DNA from: DASSLY01 sp035689185
Lineage (GTDB): Bacteria > Actinomycetota > Actinomycetes > Actinomycetales > Dermatophilaceae
Direction of reading: 5' to 3'
Assembly: GCA_035689185.1 (NCBI GenBank)
Contig: DASSLY010000097.1
Span: 1-61,401 of the forward strand
DNA length: 61,401 nt
The notes under the pieces were generated by a model. The model was not told where the DNA came from and made no database searches. It saw only the letters and a list, made by a program, of their open reading frames with translations. The position numbers and the translations under genes were made by a program. Of this stretch, positions 53,578 through 61,401 are shown piece by piece. The first letter of the stretch is position 1. Every line of letters begins with the position of its first letter.

Positions 53578-54198
53578 CTAGCTGGACCGGAGGGTGGTCT
53601 CCACACCGGTGAGCTTCTTGCCGCTGAGCTCGGCCGTGGCGGTGTCCTTGACCATGCTGGTCAGGCTGCCGGTCGACCGGTCGAGGCGGAAGCGCCCCTG
53701 GGGTGACACCGGCCGCAGCATGCCCTGCGGGCCGGGCTCCAGCATCAGCAGGTACTGCTCGCCCTGCTTGTAGGCCGGGTCGCCTTCCAGCACCAGCTGC
53801 TGCACGTCCGAGTGGGCCGTCTTGCCCTTGGCGGGCGCTGCCGGCAGCTGGGTCACGCCACCGGTCTGGAACAGCACCAGCTCGTCGCCGGCCTTGTTCA
53901 GGCCCTTGTAGCCCTTGACCACCTTGACCGTCACGCGGGTGGTCGGGATGCGGTCCACCCCGCCCGGCTCGTTCGGCTGCCGGGTGATGATGTCGGCTCC
54001 CGGCGCGGTGGAGACGACCTCGGCCAGCACGATGCTGCGGGCGTGGGCGCGCACCTCCTTGGCGGTCTTGGCCTTGAACGACCACACGGCGTGCACCGTG
54101 GCCGGCTCCTGGTTCAGTGCGTGGTAGGCGACCTGGCCGCCACCGGCCAGTGACAGGGCGGCGGCAGCGCCGACCAGCACCTTGATTCCTCGAGTCAT
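53578..54198 (-). CDS. Secreted protein of unknown function
   Basis: The 206-residue protein begins MTRGIKVLVGAAAALSLAGGGQVAYHALNQ, a signal peptide or anchor. The body (SIVLAEVVSTAPGADIITRQP, RVTVKVVKGYKGLNKAGDELVLFQTGG, GEQYLLMLEPGPQGMLRPVSPQGRF) is beta-rich. It resembles secreted proteins with a short OB- or NTF2-like fold. No catalytic motif is recognised. The ATG at 54198 follows GAGGAGAAACC. It follows the metzincin-like gene on the same strand, 20 bases downstream. Confidence 0.7.
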   Translation of the reverse strand: MTRGIKVLVGAAAALSLAGGGQVAYHALNQEPATVHAVWSFKAKTAKEVRAHARSIVLAEVVSTAPGADIITRQPNEPGGVDRIPTTRVTVKVVKGYKGLNKAGDELVLFQTGGVTQLPAAPAKGKTAHSDVQQLVLEGDPAYKQGEQYLLMLEPGPQGMLRPVSPQGRFRLDRSTGSLTSMVKDTATAELSGKKLTGVETTLRSS

Positions 54199-54218
54199 GG
54201 TTGGTTTCTCCTCAGGTC

Positions 54219-54791
54219 TCAGTGGAAGCGGTAGCGGTTGTAGAAGTCGGTGTTGTTGTGCGGGCCGTAGTAGTACGTGCCGCTGGCGAAGTAGCCCAAA
54301 CCCATGCAGTCGCCGGTGTCGCTGTGGTCGAACCCGTAGGTGTGGAACACCTCCTGGCAGTAGACGCCCTGGATGTAGCCGCTGCTGCCGCCGTAGTAGG
54401 TGTTGTAGCGGGCGTGGCCGTGGGTGATGTGGCACCAGCCGAAGCAGCCCCAGTCCCACGCCGTGCTCTCGATGGAGGCCAGGCCGGCCCAACCGGTGGC
54501 GCCGAAGTTGCCGTCGAAGACGCTGATGTCGGTGTGGTAGTTGACGCGGTAGTTGTAGAGGATGCCGATCTTGTTCCAGGCGTCGACGCGGGCGGCTTCA
54601 GCCTGCGTCTGGGTGCTGCCGTAGATGTAGCTCTGGATCTGGATCGCTGGCCCGCTCTTGTCCCAGTGCCAGCTGCCCCAGTTGTGCGCGGAAGCCACGC
54701 CGACGTTGACCGTCAGCAGCGCGCCGACCAGGGCGACCAGGGCGGGGACCAGCAAGATGCGGCGGACACGCGTCCGCACGGTTGGACTCAT
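54219..54791 (-). CDS. Secreted metzincin-like protein with QExxHxxGFDH motif
   Basis: The 190-residue protein has a signal peptide (ILLVPALVALVGALLTVNVGVASA). Near the C-terminus it has CQEVFHTYGFDHSDTGDCMG, a metzincin-type zinc motif in which the first ligand His is replaced by Gln, followed by a Met-turn-like CMG. I recall actinobacterial matrixin-like proteins with CQExGH motifs, so the Gln may be a family trait. Activity is therefore uncertain. Four cysteines could form disulfides. The ATG at 54791 gives the signal peptide. Confidence 0.72.
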   Translation of the reverse strand: MSPTVRTRVRRILLVPALVALVGALLTVNVGVASAHNWGSWHWDKSGPAIQIQSYIYGSTQTQAEAARVDAWNKIGILYNYRVNYHTDISVFDGNFGATGWAGLASIESTAWDWGCFGWCHITHGHARYNTYYGGSSGYIQGVYCQEVFHTYGFDHSDTGDCMGLGYFASGTYYYGPHNNTDFYNRYRFH

Positions 54792-55025
54792 GATGCTCCT
54801 CGATTCGAGTCGATCTCTGTGGAGGTGGACCCGGCCAGCGGAAAGGTCAGCGCCTTCGTCGCCACGCTTCGTCCTGGTGGGCGCCTGGTCCGGCGTCAAC
54901 CGGTCGAACGGCATCACCCACGTACTGCACAGAGAGGGCCGCAGCCGGGCCCGTGATACCTCGCCGCGGACATCCGGCGCGGCCGGGTCCTCACCGGCCC
55001 ATCGCCGGCGTAGCGACCTGCCGCG
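54792..55025. other. Gap between the metzincin-like and debranching genes
   Basis: These 234 bases contain the promoter side of the minus-strand secreted genes. No gene is seen. The stretch 54960-55025 lies downstream of the debranching gene and has no strong hairpin. Confidence 0.4.
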
Positions 55026-57116
55026 TCAGCGGACCTGCACGTCGAATCCGGGCACGCCCCCCGGCAGGGTCACGGTCCCGTCCGCGGCTACGGCCACCGC
55101 GAACGGCTGCCCGCCGAAACGCAGCCCGCTGACCTCGAATGCCCCGTATGCCGCGGGGCGGGCAGGCCGCAGCACCAGCCGACCGCTCGGGGCGTCCGGC
55201 TCGAACCCCAGCGCGACCCACAGCAGAACCGCGGCCGATGCGGCGGACCAGGCCTGCGGGCGGCAGGAGGCCGGGTAGGGGGCCGGCAGCCCGAGGACCC
55301 CGTTGCCGGCATACAACTCCGGCCACCGGTAGTGGAACGCGGCTGCAGAGGAGAGCAGCGTGCGGGCTACCGTGACGGCGTCGGCCGACCGGCCTTCCCG
55401 TTGCAGGCCCCACGCGCAGATCGCGGTGTCATGGGTCCAGATCGACCCGGTGTGGTAGCCGATCGGGTTGTAGCCCCCGTTGTCGCTGGCCAGCGTGGCG
55501 ATGCCGTAGCGGCCGAGCAGGGTGGGGGAGAGCAGCCGCTGGGCAACCCGGGCCGCTCCGGCGGGGTCCAGCGCGCCGGTGCCCAGCACGTGCCCCATGT
55601 TCGAGGCCACCCCGTCGACGGTGCCGCCCGTCCCGTCCACGGCGATGCCCAGATAGGGCTCACCGGACGGGTCATCCACCCAGAACCGCTCGGCCAGCCG
55701 GTCGCGCAGTGCCGCCGACCACTGCACCAGGTCATCCGCGCCGGGCTGGCCGAAGGCCCTGAGCAGCAGGGCGGCCTTCTCACCCGCCTCGACCGCGTAG
55801 GCCTGCGCCTCGACCAGGGCGATCGGCGCGTCGGCGATCCTCCCGTCCCGCCACCGGACCGAGTCGTCGGAGTCCTTCCAGCCCTGGTTGGCCAACCCGG
55901 TGCCGGTGCGGTCCACGTAGCGCAGCAACCCGGCCTCGCCCGGTGCGGCGTCCTCGGTCAGCCAGCGGGCCGCGTCGCGCAGTGCCGGTAGCAGGGCGAC
56001 GACCTGGTCCTCCGGCAGCCCCCACTGCCAGGCGTCGTGGAGCAAGGTCACCCACAGCGGGGTGGCGTCGATGGTCCCGTAGTAGACCGGCGGCAGGAAC
56101 ATCCCGAGGTTGGGGTCCCCGTATGCCGACCGGCGCAGCTCGTGCGGGATCTTGCCGGGCGCCTCCCCGCTGGGCTCGTCGTGGACCCGGCCCTGGCGGC
56201 GCGCCAGGGCGCGCAAGGTGCCGCCGGCGAGCTCGGTCCCGAACGGCAGCATCATCCGCGCCGACCACAGGGCGTCTCGGCCGAAGAGCGTGAGATACCA
56301 GGGAGTTCCGGCCGCGGTGAACATGTCGTCCGGCGCCAGCGGGTCGGTCAGGAGCAGCTCGCGCAGGTCCTCCAACGAGGTGCGGACCGTGGGCTCCAAC
56401 CGGGGGTCGTCGCCGCGTACCCGTACCGCAGCCCAGTCCACGAGACCGGCGGCAGCGTCGGCGTCCAGCAGGCTGGGCGCGGTGCGCCGCACGGTCACCG
56501 AGATCGACACCTCGGCCCGGTCCCCCGGCGGGACATCGAGGTCGAACGCCAACCCGGCGCGGCCCTCCTCGCTGGCCGGCTGGACCTCATCGGGCATGGG
56601 TTGGCAGGACAGCGTGGTCTCGTGCCGCTCGTCGGACCAGCTGACGCCATGCTCGTGCGCGGTCGCCGGCAGCGGCAAGGCGTCGCCCAGGCCGAGCTTG
56701 ACCGTGTCGATGTCGGCCCCGTCCCCGGCGACCTCCACCAGCAGCCGGGCCCGGACCGGGAGCGCCGCCCGGGACACCACCACGATGCGCTCTACCAGGC
56801 CGCTGTCGACGACCCGTCGCTCCCGGTGCAGCTCGACTGTGGGATCGGGGCCGCCGTCGCCGAGCGCACGCAGCGAGGCGAGGAACTGGGCTCGCGAACC
56901 GACGCTGGCCGAGGCCACGTGCGCCGGCGGCTCGCTGCCCACGCTCACCATGAGCACGCTCAGCACCCTGCGGTCGTCGACGAAGAACCCCTCGGCACCC
57001 ATGCCGCGCATCTGCCCGTCCGCCGCACTGAGGGCCGTGGCATTGCCGTGCACGCAGACGGACAGTTCGTGCAGCCAGGGCTGCACGCCGGTGATCTCCC
57101 GCTCACGGCCGCTCAT
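55026..57116 (-). CDS. Glycogen-debranching-type enzyme (amylo-alpha-1,6-glucosidase family)
   Basis: The 696-residue protein has an N-terminal GDE_N_bis-like domain (residues ~20-200, with FFVDDRRVLSVLMVSVG). A C-terminal (alpha/alpha)6 barrel follows, with TPWYLTLFGRDALWSARMMLPF, GTIDATPLWVTLLHDAWQWG and GYHTGSIWTHDTAICAWGLQREG. It should cleave alpha-1,6 branches or related linkages of maltodextrins in the cytoplasm. No signal peptide is seen. GGAGGACAAATGCG precedes the ATG. Its promoter lies under the operator at 57292, divergent from the LacI gene. Confidence 0.85.
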   Translation of the reverse strand: MSGREREITGVQPWLHELSVCVHGNATALSAADGQMRGMGAEGFFVDDRRVLSVLMVSVGSEPPAHVASASVGSRAQFLASLRALGDGGPDPTVELHRERRVVDSGLVERIVVVSRAALPVRARLLVEVAGDGADIDTVKLGLGDALPLPATAHEHGVSWSDERHETTLSCQPMPDEVQPASEEGRAGLAFDLDVPPGDRAEVSISVTVRRTAPSLLDADAAAGLVDWAAVRVRGDDPRLEPTVRTSLEDLRELLLTDPLAPDDMFTAAGTPWYLTLFGRDALWSARMMLPFGTELAGGTLRALARRQGRVHDEPSGEAPGKIPHELRRSAYGDPNLGMFLPPVYYGTIDATPLWVTLLHDAWQWGLPEDQVVALLPALRDAARWLTEDAAPGEAGLLRYVDRTGTGLANQGWKDSDDSVRWRDGRIADAPIALVEAQAYAVEAGEKAALLLRAFGQPGADDLVQWSAALRDRLAERFWVDDPSGEPYLGIAVDGTGGTVDGVASNMGHVLGTGALDPAGAARVAQRLLSPTLLGRYGIATLASDNGGYNPIGYHTGSIWTHDTAICAWGLQREGRSADAVTVARTLLSSAAAFHYRWPELYAGNGVLGLPAPYPASCRPQAWSAASAAVLLWVALGFEPDAPSGRLVLRPARPAAYGAFEVSGLRFGGQPFAVAVAADGTVTLPGGVPGFDVQVR

Positions 57117-57272
57117 CGCATTTGTCCTCCAGTCCAGCTCCAGTCCAGCGCGGTCCCGTCGCGTAACGGTCCAGTAACAGTCCCGCCTGTCCGGTCCAGT
57201 CCGTGCGGCACGGGGGCCGCCCGTCGGGTCGGCGTGCCGAGTGGGGTCTTGACACGCCGAGCCGCGCGCGCC

Positions 57273-57302
57273 AGCCTACGACCAGCGGGTATGAACGTTC
57301 AA
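57273..57302 (-). promoter_or_regulatory. Promoter of the debranching gene, overlapping the operator
   Basis: On the minus strand TTGAAC (complement of 57297-57302) and TAGGCT (complement of 57273-57278) are separated by 18 bases. The -35 lies within the palindrome at 57292-57301, so a bound LacI-type protein would block it. Confidence 0.5.
57292..57301. promoter_or_regulatory. LacI-type operator O1 (TGAACGTTCA)
   Basis: A perfect 10-base palindrome with central CG, flanked A..A, identical to the second site at 57356. Its position over the debranching promoter -35 fits repression. Confidence 0.75.
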
Positions 57303-57355
57303 CAGCAACCAACCGAACTGGGGCGCTCGTCCCAGCCCGGGGCCCGCTGCTCGTT

Positions 57356-57365
57356 TGAACGTTCA
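57356..57365. promoter_or_regulatory. LacI-type operator O2 (TGAACGTTCA)
   Basis: An identical palindrome lies 64 bases from O1, about six helical turns, so both sites face the same side of the DNA and could be joined by a loop. It lies 44 bases upstream of the regulator GTG. Confidence 0.75.
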
Positions 57366-57408
57366 TCTCACGGACGACGTCAGGAGAACCGTTGGGAGGG
57401 AGGAGCCG

Positions 57409-58458
57409 GTGCCGAGCCCGCAGCGTCGTGCCACGATCATGGACGTCGCCCGTGCCGCGCAGGTCTCCCGGCAGACGGTGAGCAACGTCGTCAACCGTCC
57501 CGACCGGGTCGCGCCGCAGACGCTGGAGCGGGTCAGCCGGGAGATCGAACGCCTCGGCTTCCGGACCAACGTCGCGGCACGGTCGTTGCGCCACCGCCGG
57601 ACCCACGCGCTCGGGATCGAGCTCAACTCCCTTGGTGTGCGGCGCCTCGGCAGCATCCTGGACGAGTTCCTCGTGGAACTCACCGTGGCCTCCCGGGCGC
57701 ACGAGTCGCACCTGGTGCCGTTCGCCGCTGCCTCGCACGACCACCCCCTCCCCGCCTACCAGGACATGCTGGCCCACCAGCTGGTGGATGGATTCCTGCT
57801 GACCGACACCCGCCACAACGACCCGCGTCCGGAGTGGCTGCAGTTGCGCGACATCCCGTTCACCGCCTTCGGCCGGCTCTGGGACGACCCCTCGTTCACC
57901 CGGTTCGTCGACGTCGACGGGTACGGCGGGGTCGTGGCCGCCGTCCGGCACTTGCAGCAGCAGGGATACCGCCGAACCGCCTTCCTCGGCTGGCCGGTCG
58001 GGTCGCCGGTCGGCGACGACCGCCGGGCCGGCTGGCAGCACGCCGCGGGGCTGGACGACGCGCAGGCCGCGACCTTGTGCGCCAGCGCGACCCAGGACAT
58101 GTCCCGAGCGGCCGAGGCGGTCGGGCCGCTGCTAGACCGGTTGGGCCCCGGCGGCGCGGTCGTCTGCGCTTCGGACACCCTGGCCGTCGGGGTCTGGAGC
58201 GTCCTGCGCGACCGCGGGCTCAGGCCCGGCGCCGACGTCGGGCTGGTCGGTTTCGACGACACCGACCTGGCCTCCGCCTTCGGCATCACCAGCTTGCGTC
58301 AGCCCCTGCACGCCGTCGCGGAGACGGTCCTGAGGCTGATGGACGAGGCCCGGGCCGGACGACCGATGCCGGACCAGGGCGTGCTCCTCCGGCCGCGGCT
58401 GGTCGCGCGGGCCAGCACCCAACCGCACCCACCGCATACCAGGGCTTTCACCGCGTAG
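57409..58458 (+). CDS. LacI-family transcriptional regulator
   Basis: The 349-residue protein has an N-terminal helix-turn-helix (TIMDVARAAQVSRQTVSNVVNRPDRVAPQTLERV) and hinge (GFRTNVAARSLRHRR). A periplasmic-binding-like domain follows, with GLVGFDDTDLASAFGITSLRQPL. It probably represses the divergent debranching gene and the importer downstream until a maltodextrin-type sugar binds. The GTG at 57409 follows GGGAGGGAGGAG. A TTG at 57355 would start inside operator O2 and add no domain. Confidence 0.93.
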   Translation: MPSPQRRATIMDVARAAQVSRQTVSNVVNRPDRVAPQTLERVSREIERLGFRTNVAARSLRHRRTHALGIELNSLGVRRLGSILDEFLVELTVASRAHESHLVPFAAASHDHPLPAYQDMLAHQLVDGFLLTDTRHNDPRPEWLQLRDIPFTAFGRLWDDPSFTRFVDVDGYGGVVAAVRHLQQQGYRRTAFLGWPVGSPVGDDRRAGWQHAAGLDDAQAATLCASATQDMSRAAEAVGPLLDRLGPGGAVVCASDTLAVGVWSVLRDRGLRPGADVGLVGFDDTDLASAFGITSLRQPLHAVAETVLRLMDEARAGRPMPDQGVLLRPRLVARASTQPHPPHTRAFTA

Positions 58459-58518
58459 ACCAGCCAGCCATACCCACCCACCCGCGCGGACCGCCGCGCA
58501 CCAGCATGGAGGTAGTTG

Positions 58519-59775
58519 ATGAGTTCACGACAGACCAGCAGGGCAACCTGGGCGGCGCGGGTCACGGCCCTGCTCGGGACGGGCGCACTCGCCCTCACCG
58601 CGTGCGGCGGTGGCTTCAACTCCGGCACCACCCAGCAGGCGACCAGCAGCGGACCGGTGAAGCTGCAGCTGATGATCGCCAGCTCCGGCGACGCCGAGAC
58701 CAACGCGGTCCGGGCCGCCACCGACGCCTGGGCGAAGAAGTCGGGCAACAGCGTGGAGGTCATCGTGGCCTCCGACATCGGCCAGCAACTCGGTCAGGCG
58801 TTCGCGGGAGGTAAGCCGCCGGACGTCTTCTACACGGACGCGTCGCGCATCGGCGACTTCGCCAAGGCGGGCAACCTCTACGCCTACGGCGACAAGGTGG
58901 CCGACCAAGGGTTCATCGACTCCCTCGTGCAGACCTTCACCTACGCCGGCAAGCTCCAGTGCGCGCCGAAGGACTACTCGACGCTGGCGCTGATCATCAA
59001 CACCGAAATGTGGAGCAAGGCCGGCCTCACGGACGCCGACATCCCCAAGGACTGGGCCGGGCTGGAGACCGTGGCGAAGAAGCTCACCAAGGGCGGGGTG
59101 ACCGGACTGGTGACCGGCCGGGACATCAACCGGCTCGGCGTGTTCATGAAGCAGGCCGGTGGCTGGGTCGTCTCGGCGGACGGGAAGTCGATGACCGCCG
59201 ACACCCCGGAGAACCTCGCCGGGCTGCAGGAGGCCAAGAAGCTGATGACCGCCGGGTCCTACAAGTTCGACAAGGCCGTCGATGCCGGTTGGGGGGGCGA
59301 GGCCATCGGCAAGAAGAAGGCCGCGATGACCATCGAGGGCAACTGGATCGTGGGCGTGGAGAAGGACTTCCCCGACCTGAAGTACCAGGCCGTCGAGCTG
59401 CCTGCTGGCCCCAAGGGCAAGGGCACGCTGCTGTTCAGCCAGTGCTGGGGCATCGCGGCCAAGAGCCCGAACCAGGCGGTCGCGGTCGACCTGGTGAAGT
59501 CGCTGGTGTCGGTCGACCAGCAGATGTCCTTCGCCAAGGCGTTCGGCGTCATGCCGTCCACCAAGGCCGGGATCGAGCAGTACAAGACCCAGTTCCCGGA
59601 CAAGGCCGCCTTCGCCAACGGTGGGGAGTACGGCCAGGGCCCGGTCAACCTGCCCGGCTTCGACCCGGTGATGGCGGCGTTCAACTCCAAGCTGGAGCAG
59701 CTGGGCAGCGCCGACCCCAAGCCGATGCTGGCCGAGCTGCAGAAGAACGGCGAAGCAGCCCTGAAGGAGCAGTGA
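58519..59775 (+). CDS. Sugar ABC importer, substrate-binding lipoprotein (MalE-like)
   Basis: The 418-residue lipoprotein has a signal (AARVTALLGTGALALTAC) with the lipidated cysteine near 29 and a Gly/Ser linker. The body has IGQQLGQAFAGGKPPDVFYTD, CAPKDYSTLALIINTEMW and FGVMPSTKAGIEQY, the pattern of family 1 oligosaccharide-binding proteins. The neighbouring debranching enzyme suggests maltodextrins. GGAGG precedes the ATG at 58519. It is the first gene of a three-gene importer set. Confidence 0.87.
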   Translation: MSSRQTSRATWAARVTALLGTGALALTACGGGFNSGTTQQATSSGPVKLQLMIASSGDAETNAVRAATDAWAKKSGNSVEVIVASDIGQQLGQAFAGGKPPDVFYTDASRIGDFAKAGNLYAYGDKVADQGFIDSLVQTFTYAGKLQCAPKDYSTLALIINTEMWSKAGLTDADIPKDWAGLETVAKKLTKGGVTGLVTGRDINRLGVFMKQAGGWVVSADGKSMTADTPENLAGLQEAKKLMTAGSYKFDKAVDAGWGGEAIGKKKAAMTIEGNWIVGVEKDFPDLKYQAVELPAGPKGKGTLLFSQCWGIAAKSPNQAVAVDLVKSLVSVDQQMSFAKAFGVMPSTKAGIEQYKTQFPDKAAFANGGEYGQGPVNLPGFDPVMAAFNSKLEQLGSADPKPMLAELQKNGEAALKEQ

Positions 59776-59779
59776 TCCG

Positions 59780-60928
59780 ATGACGGCGTCAGCCCCGTCG
59801 CGACCGCGACGCAGCCGGGGCGGCGGGATCACCGCCGGCCAGGAAACCGCCGGCTGGCTGTTCACCGCGCCGATGGTGGTGATCCTGGGGATCTTTCTCT
59901 TCGTCCCCATCGTCATGGCGCTCTACGTCAGCCTTACCAACTGGAACGGCAACGGGTCCCCGTTCGGCGGCACCACCAAGGTCGTCGGCCTGGACAACTA
60001 CTCGGCGCTGATCCTGACCGACGGGCTGACGCGGGACCGCTTCATGCAGTCGATCGGCAACAACTTCTACTACGTGCTGCTGGTCGTCCCGTTGCAGACC
60101 GCGGTCTCGCTGGGGCTGGCGCTCGTCGTCAACAACAAGCTGCTCAAGGGCAAGAGCTTCTTCCGGACGGCGTTCTACTTCCCGTCGGTGACCAGCTCGA
60201 TCGCGATCAGCGTGGTGTTCCTGTTCCTGTTCCAGAACGCCGGGGCGGTGAACGCCTTCCTCAAGGTGTTCGGCATCACCGGGCCGGCCTGGTTCAGCGA
60301 CGCCCGAGGGACGCTGCACCTGATCCTGAACGGGGTCGGTGTGGACAACCCCTCCTGGGCCCAGGGCGAGATCTTCGGCCGGACCCTGTGGGAGTGGCTG
60401 TCCGGGCCGTCGGTCGCGCTCTGCGTGGTCATCTTCCTGGCCATCTGGACCACGACCGGCACGTTCATGCTGATGTTCCTCGCCGGGTTGCAGGACCTGC
60501 CGGTCGAGGTGGACGAGGCGGCCATGCTGGACGGCGTCGGCCCGTGGCAGAAACTGCGGCTGGTCACCATCCCGATGCTCAAGCCCACCCTGTTCCTCGT
60601 GGTGACGCTCGGTCTGATCGGGACGTGGCAGGTGTTCGACCAGATCTACGTGATGGGCAAGGGAGCGCCGGCGGGCACCACGCTGACCCCGGCGTTCCTG
60701 TCCTACCAGCAAGGGTTCACCAACCTGCGCTACGGGTCGGGCGCCGCGATGGCCTTCGTCGTCTTCCTCATCATCGTCGTGCTGACCTGGATCCAGCGGC
60801 GAGTGCTGGCCGATGAGGACAGCCCCCGCCGCCGGTGGTTCCGCCGCCGGCCGCCCCCGGCGACTGCGGGGCCGGCGGCCCCGGTTGACACGGCGGCCAC
60901 ACGCAAGAGCGAAGGGGTGTCGGCATGA
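59780..60928 (+). CDS. Sugar ABC importer permease (MalF-like)
   Basis: The 382-residue protein has a basic N-terminus, about six membrane segments, and the EAA loop DEAAMLDGVGPWQKLRLVTIPML. The long periplasmic loop between segments 3 and 4 (ITGPAWFSDARGTLHLILNGVGVDNP) is unusual and could contact the binding protein. The C-terminal 40 residues are an Arg/Pro-rich polar tail. It overlaps the next permease by four bases. Confidence 0.87.
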   Translation: MTASAPSRPRRSRGGGITAGQETAGWLFTAPMVVILGIFLFVPIVMALYVSLTNWNGNGSPFGGTTKVVGLDNYSALILTDGLTRDRFMQSIGNNFYYVLLVVPLQTAVSLGLALVVNNKLLKGKSFFRTAFYFPSVTSSIAISVVFLFLFQNAGAVNAFLKVFGITGPAWFSDARGTLHLILNGVGVDNPSWAQGEIFGRTLWEWLSGPSVALCVVIFLAIWTTTGTFMLMFLAGLQDLPVEVDEAAMLDGVGPWQKLRLVTIPMLKPTLFLVVTLGLIGTWQVFDQIYVMGKGAPAGTTLTPAFLSYQQGFTNLRYGSGAAMAFVVFLIIVVLTWIQRRVLADEDSPRRRWFRRRPPPATAGPAAPVDTAATRKSEGVSA

Positions 60929-61401
60929 GCACGGCATCGGCCAGCCGGGCACCGGTGGACTCCACCGGCCGCCCGGTGCGCCGGGCCGGGTTGAAGCGCC
61001 TTCTCGGATACGCGGTGCTGATCACCTTCGCGGTGATCTACCTCTACCCGTTCGTCATCCAGATCGCCACATCGTTCAAAACCGACTCGCAGGCCTCGGC
61101 GGAACCGCTCGGCATCGTCCCCAACCCGTTCGACTTGGGTGCGTGGCGGCGCATCTTCGGGCTGACCGAGGACACGTCGGTGCCGATCACCACCTGGCTC
61201 GGCAACTCCGTGGTGATCACCGTGGTCGTGACCGCGAGCCGGGTCTTCCTGGACTCCCTGGCCGGCTACGCCCTGTCCCGGCTGAAGTTCCGCGGGCGCG
61301 GCTTCCTCTTCGCGGCGATCCTGGCCGTGATGAGCGTGCCCGGGGTCGCGTTGCTCATCCCCAAGTTCCTCATCGTGAACTACCTGGGGATCTTCGACAC
61401 G
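60925..61401 (+). CDS. Sugar ABC importer permease (MalG-like), partial
   Basis: The window ends inside this gene; 159 codons are present. It starts MSTASASRAPVDSTGRPVRRAGL. A first membrane segment (LITFAVIYLYPFVIQIATSFK) and further segments (WLGNSVVITVVVTASRVFLDSLAGYALSRLKFRGRGFLFAAI) match MalG-type permeases. The ATG overlaps the previous stop (ATGA). The EAA loop would lie beyond the window. Confidence 0.87.
   Translation, partial: MSTASASRAPVDSTGRPVRRAGLKRLLGYAVLITFAVIYLYPFVIQIATSFKTDSQASAEPLGIVPNPFDLGAWRRIFGLTEDTSVPITTWLGNSVVITVVVTASRVFLDSLAGYALSRLKFRGRGFLFAAILAVMSVPGVALLIPKFLIVNYLGIFDT

Noticed and set aside
57355..57408. TTG start for the LacI regulator inside operator O2
   Set aside because: The GTG at 57409 has an excellent ribosome binding site, and the helix-turn-helix begins only after it.

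Overview
The window is a 61.4 kb stretch of a very GC-rich actinobacterial chromosome. The evidence is strong G/C at third codon positions, frequent GTG starts, the actinobacterial gene order across the S10/spc/alpha ribosomal loci, long acidic or Ala-rich tails on L17 and S3, and the block fumarase - glpX - DUF4245 - xseB/xseA - ispH - ychF. A member of the Micrococcales (Intrasporangiaceae-like) would fit, but that is only an impression from gene order and style. I saw no tRNA, rRNA or CRISPR array.

Layout. (1) 1-13653: end of the S10 operon (rplV tail to rpsQ), the complete spc operon (rplN to rplO, secY, adk, map) and the alpha operon (infA, rpmJ, rpsM, rpsK, rpsD, rpoA, rplQ), all on the plus strand. 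(2) 13654-15510: an insertion between rplQ and truA carrying two unrecognised genes, the first with a pore-former-like beta-hairpin. (3) 15764-26933: truA, an ABC-F ATPase, a 1929-residue secreted alpha-amylase/pullulanase fusion, then rplM-rpsI-glmM. (4) 26985-30330, minus strand: PepSY-like and SHOCT proteins, a beta carbonic anhydrase and class I fumarase. (5) 30676-39835: carbohydrate genes comprising an alpha-glucoside-type ABC importer, a cytoplasmic GH66 enzyme, a secreted carbohydrate-binding-like protein, a GH36 alpha-galactosidase and a PfkB-family sugar kinase. (6) 39840-47575: glpX, DUF4245, xseB/xseA, ispH, rmuC, a flavodoxin-fold reductase and ychF. (7) 47508-49467: a scar of decayed genes followed by a RelE/HigA-type toxin-antitoxin pair with a clear promoter/operator. 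(8) 49468-54791: a VOC protein, a secreted sedolisin peptidase and two further secreted proteins, one metzincin-like. (9) 55026-61401: a glycogen-debranching-type enzyme divergent from a LacI regulator and a maltodextrin-type ABC importer that runs off the end.

Together the accessory genes describe a growth strategy based on alpha-glucans. Starch or pullulan would be cut outside the cell by the amylase/pullulanase fusion. Oligosaccharides would enter by two ABC systems, neither with an ATPase gene here (probably a shared MsiK-type ATPase elsewhere). They would then be processed inside by GH66, GH36 and the debranching enzyme. Two identical TGAACGTTCA palindromes 64 bp apart between the debranching gene and the LacI gene look like a looping operator pair.

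The most unusual items are the rplQ/truA two-gene cassette, the toxin whose reading frame appears to have lost its natural stop by one inserted base, the operator pair, and several in-phase minisatellites (15 bp x 8 in the sedolisin gene, 17 bp x about 5 between xseB and xseA, 12 bp x 4 ahead of fumarase).
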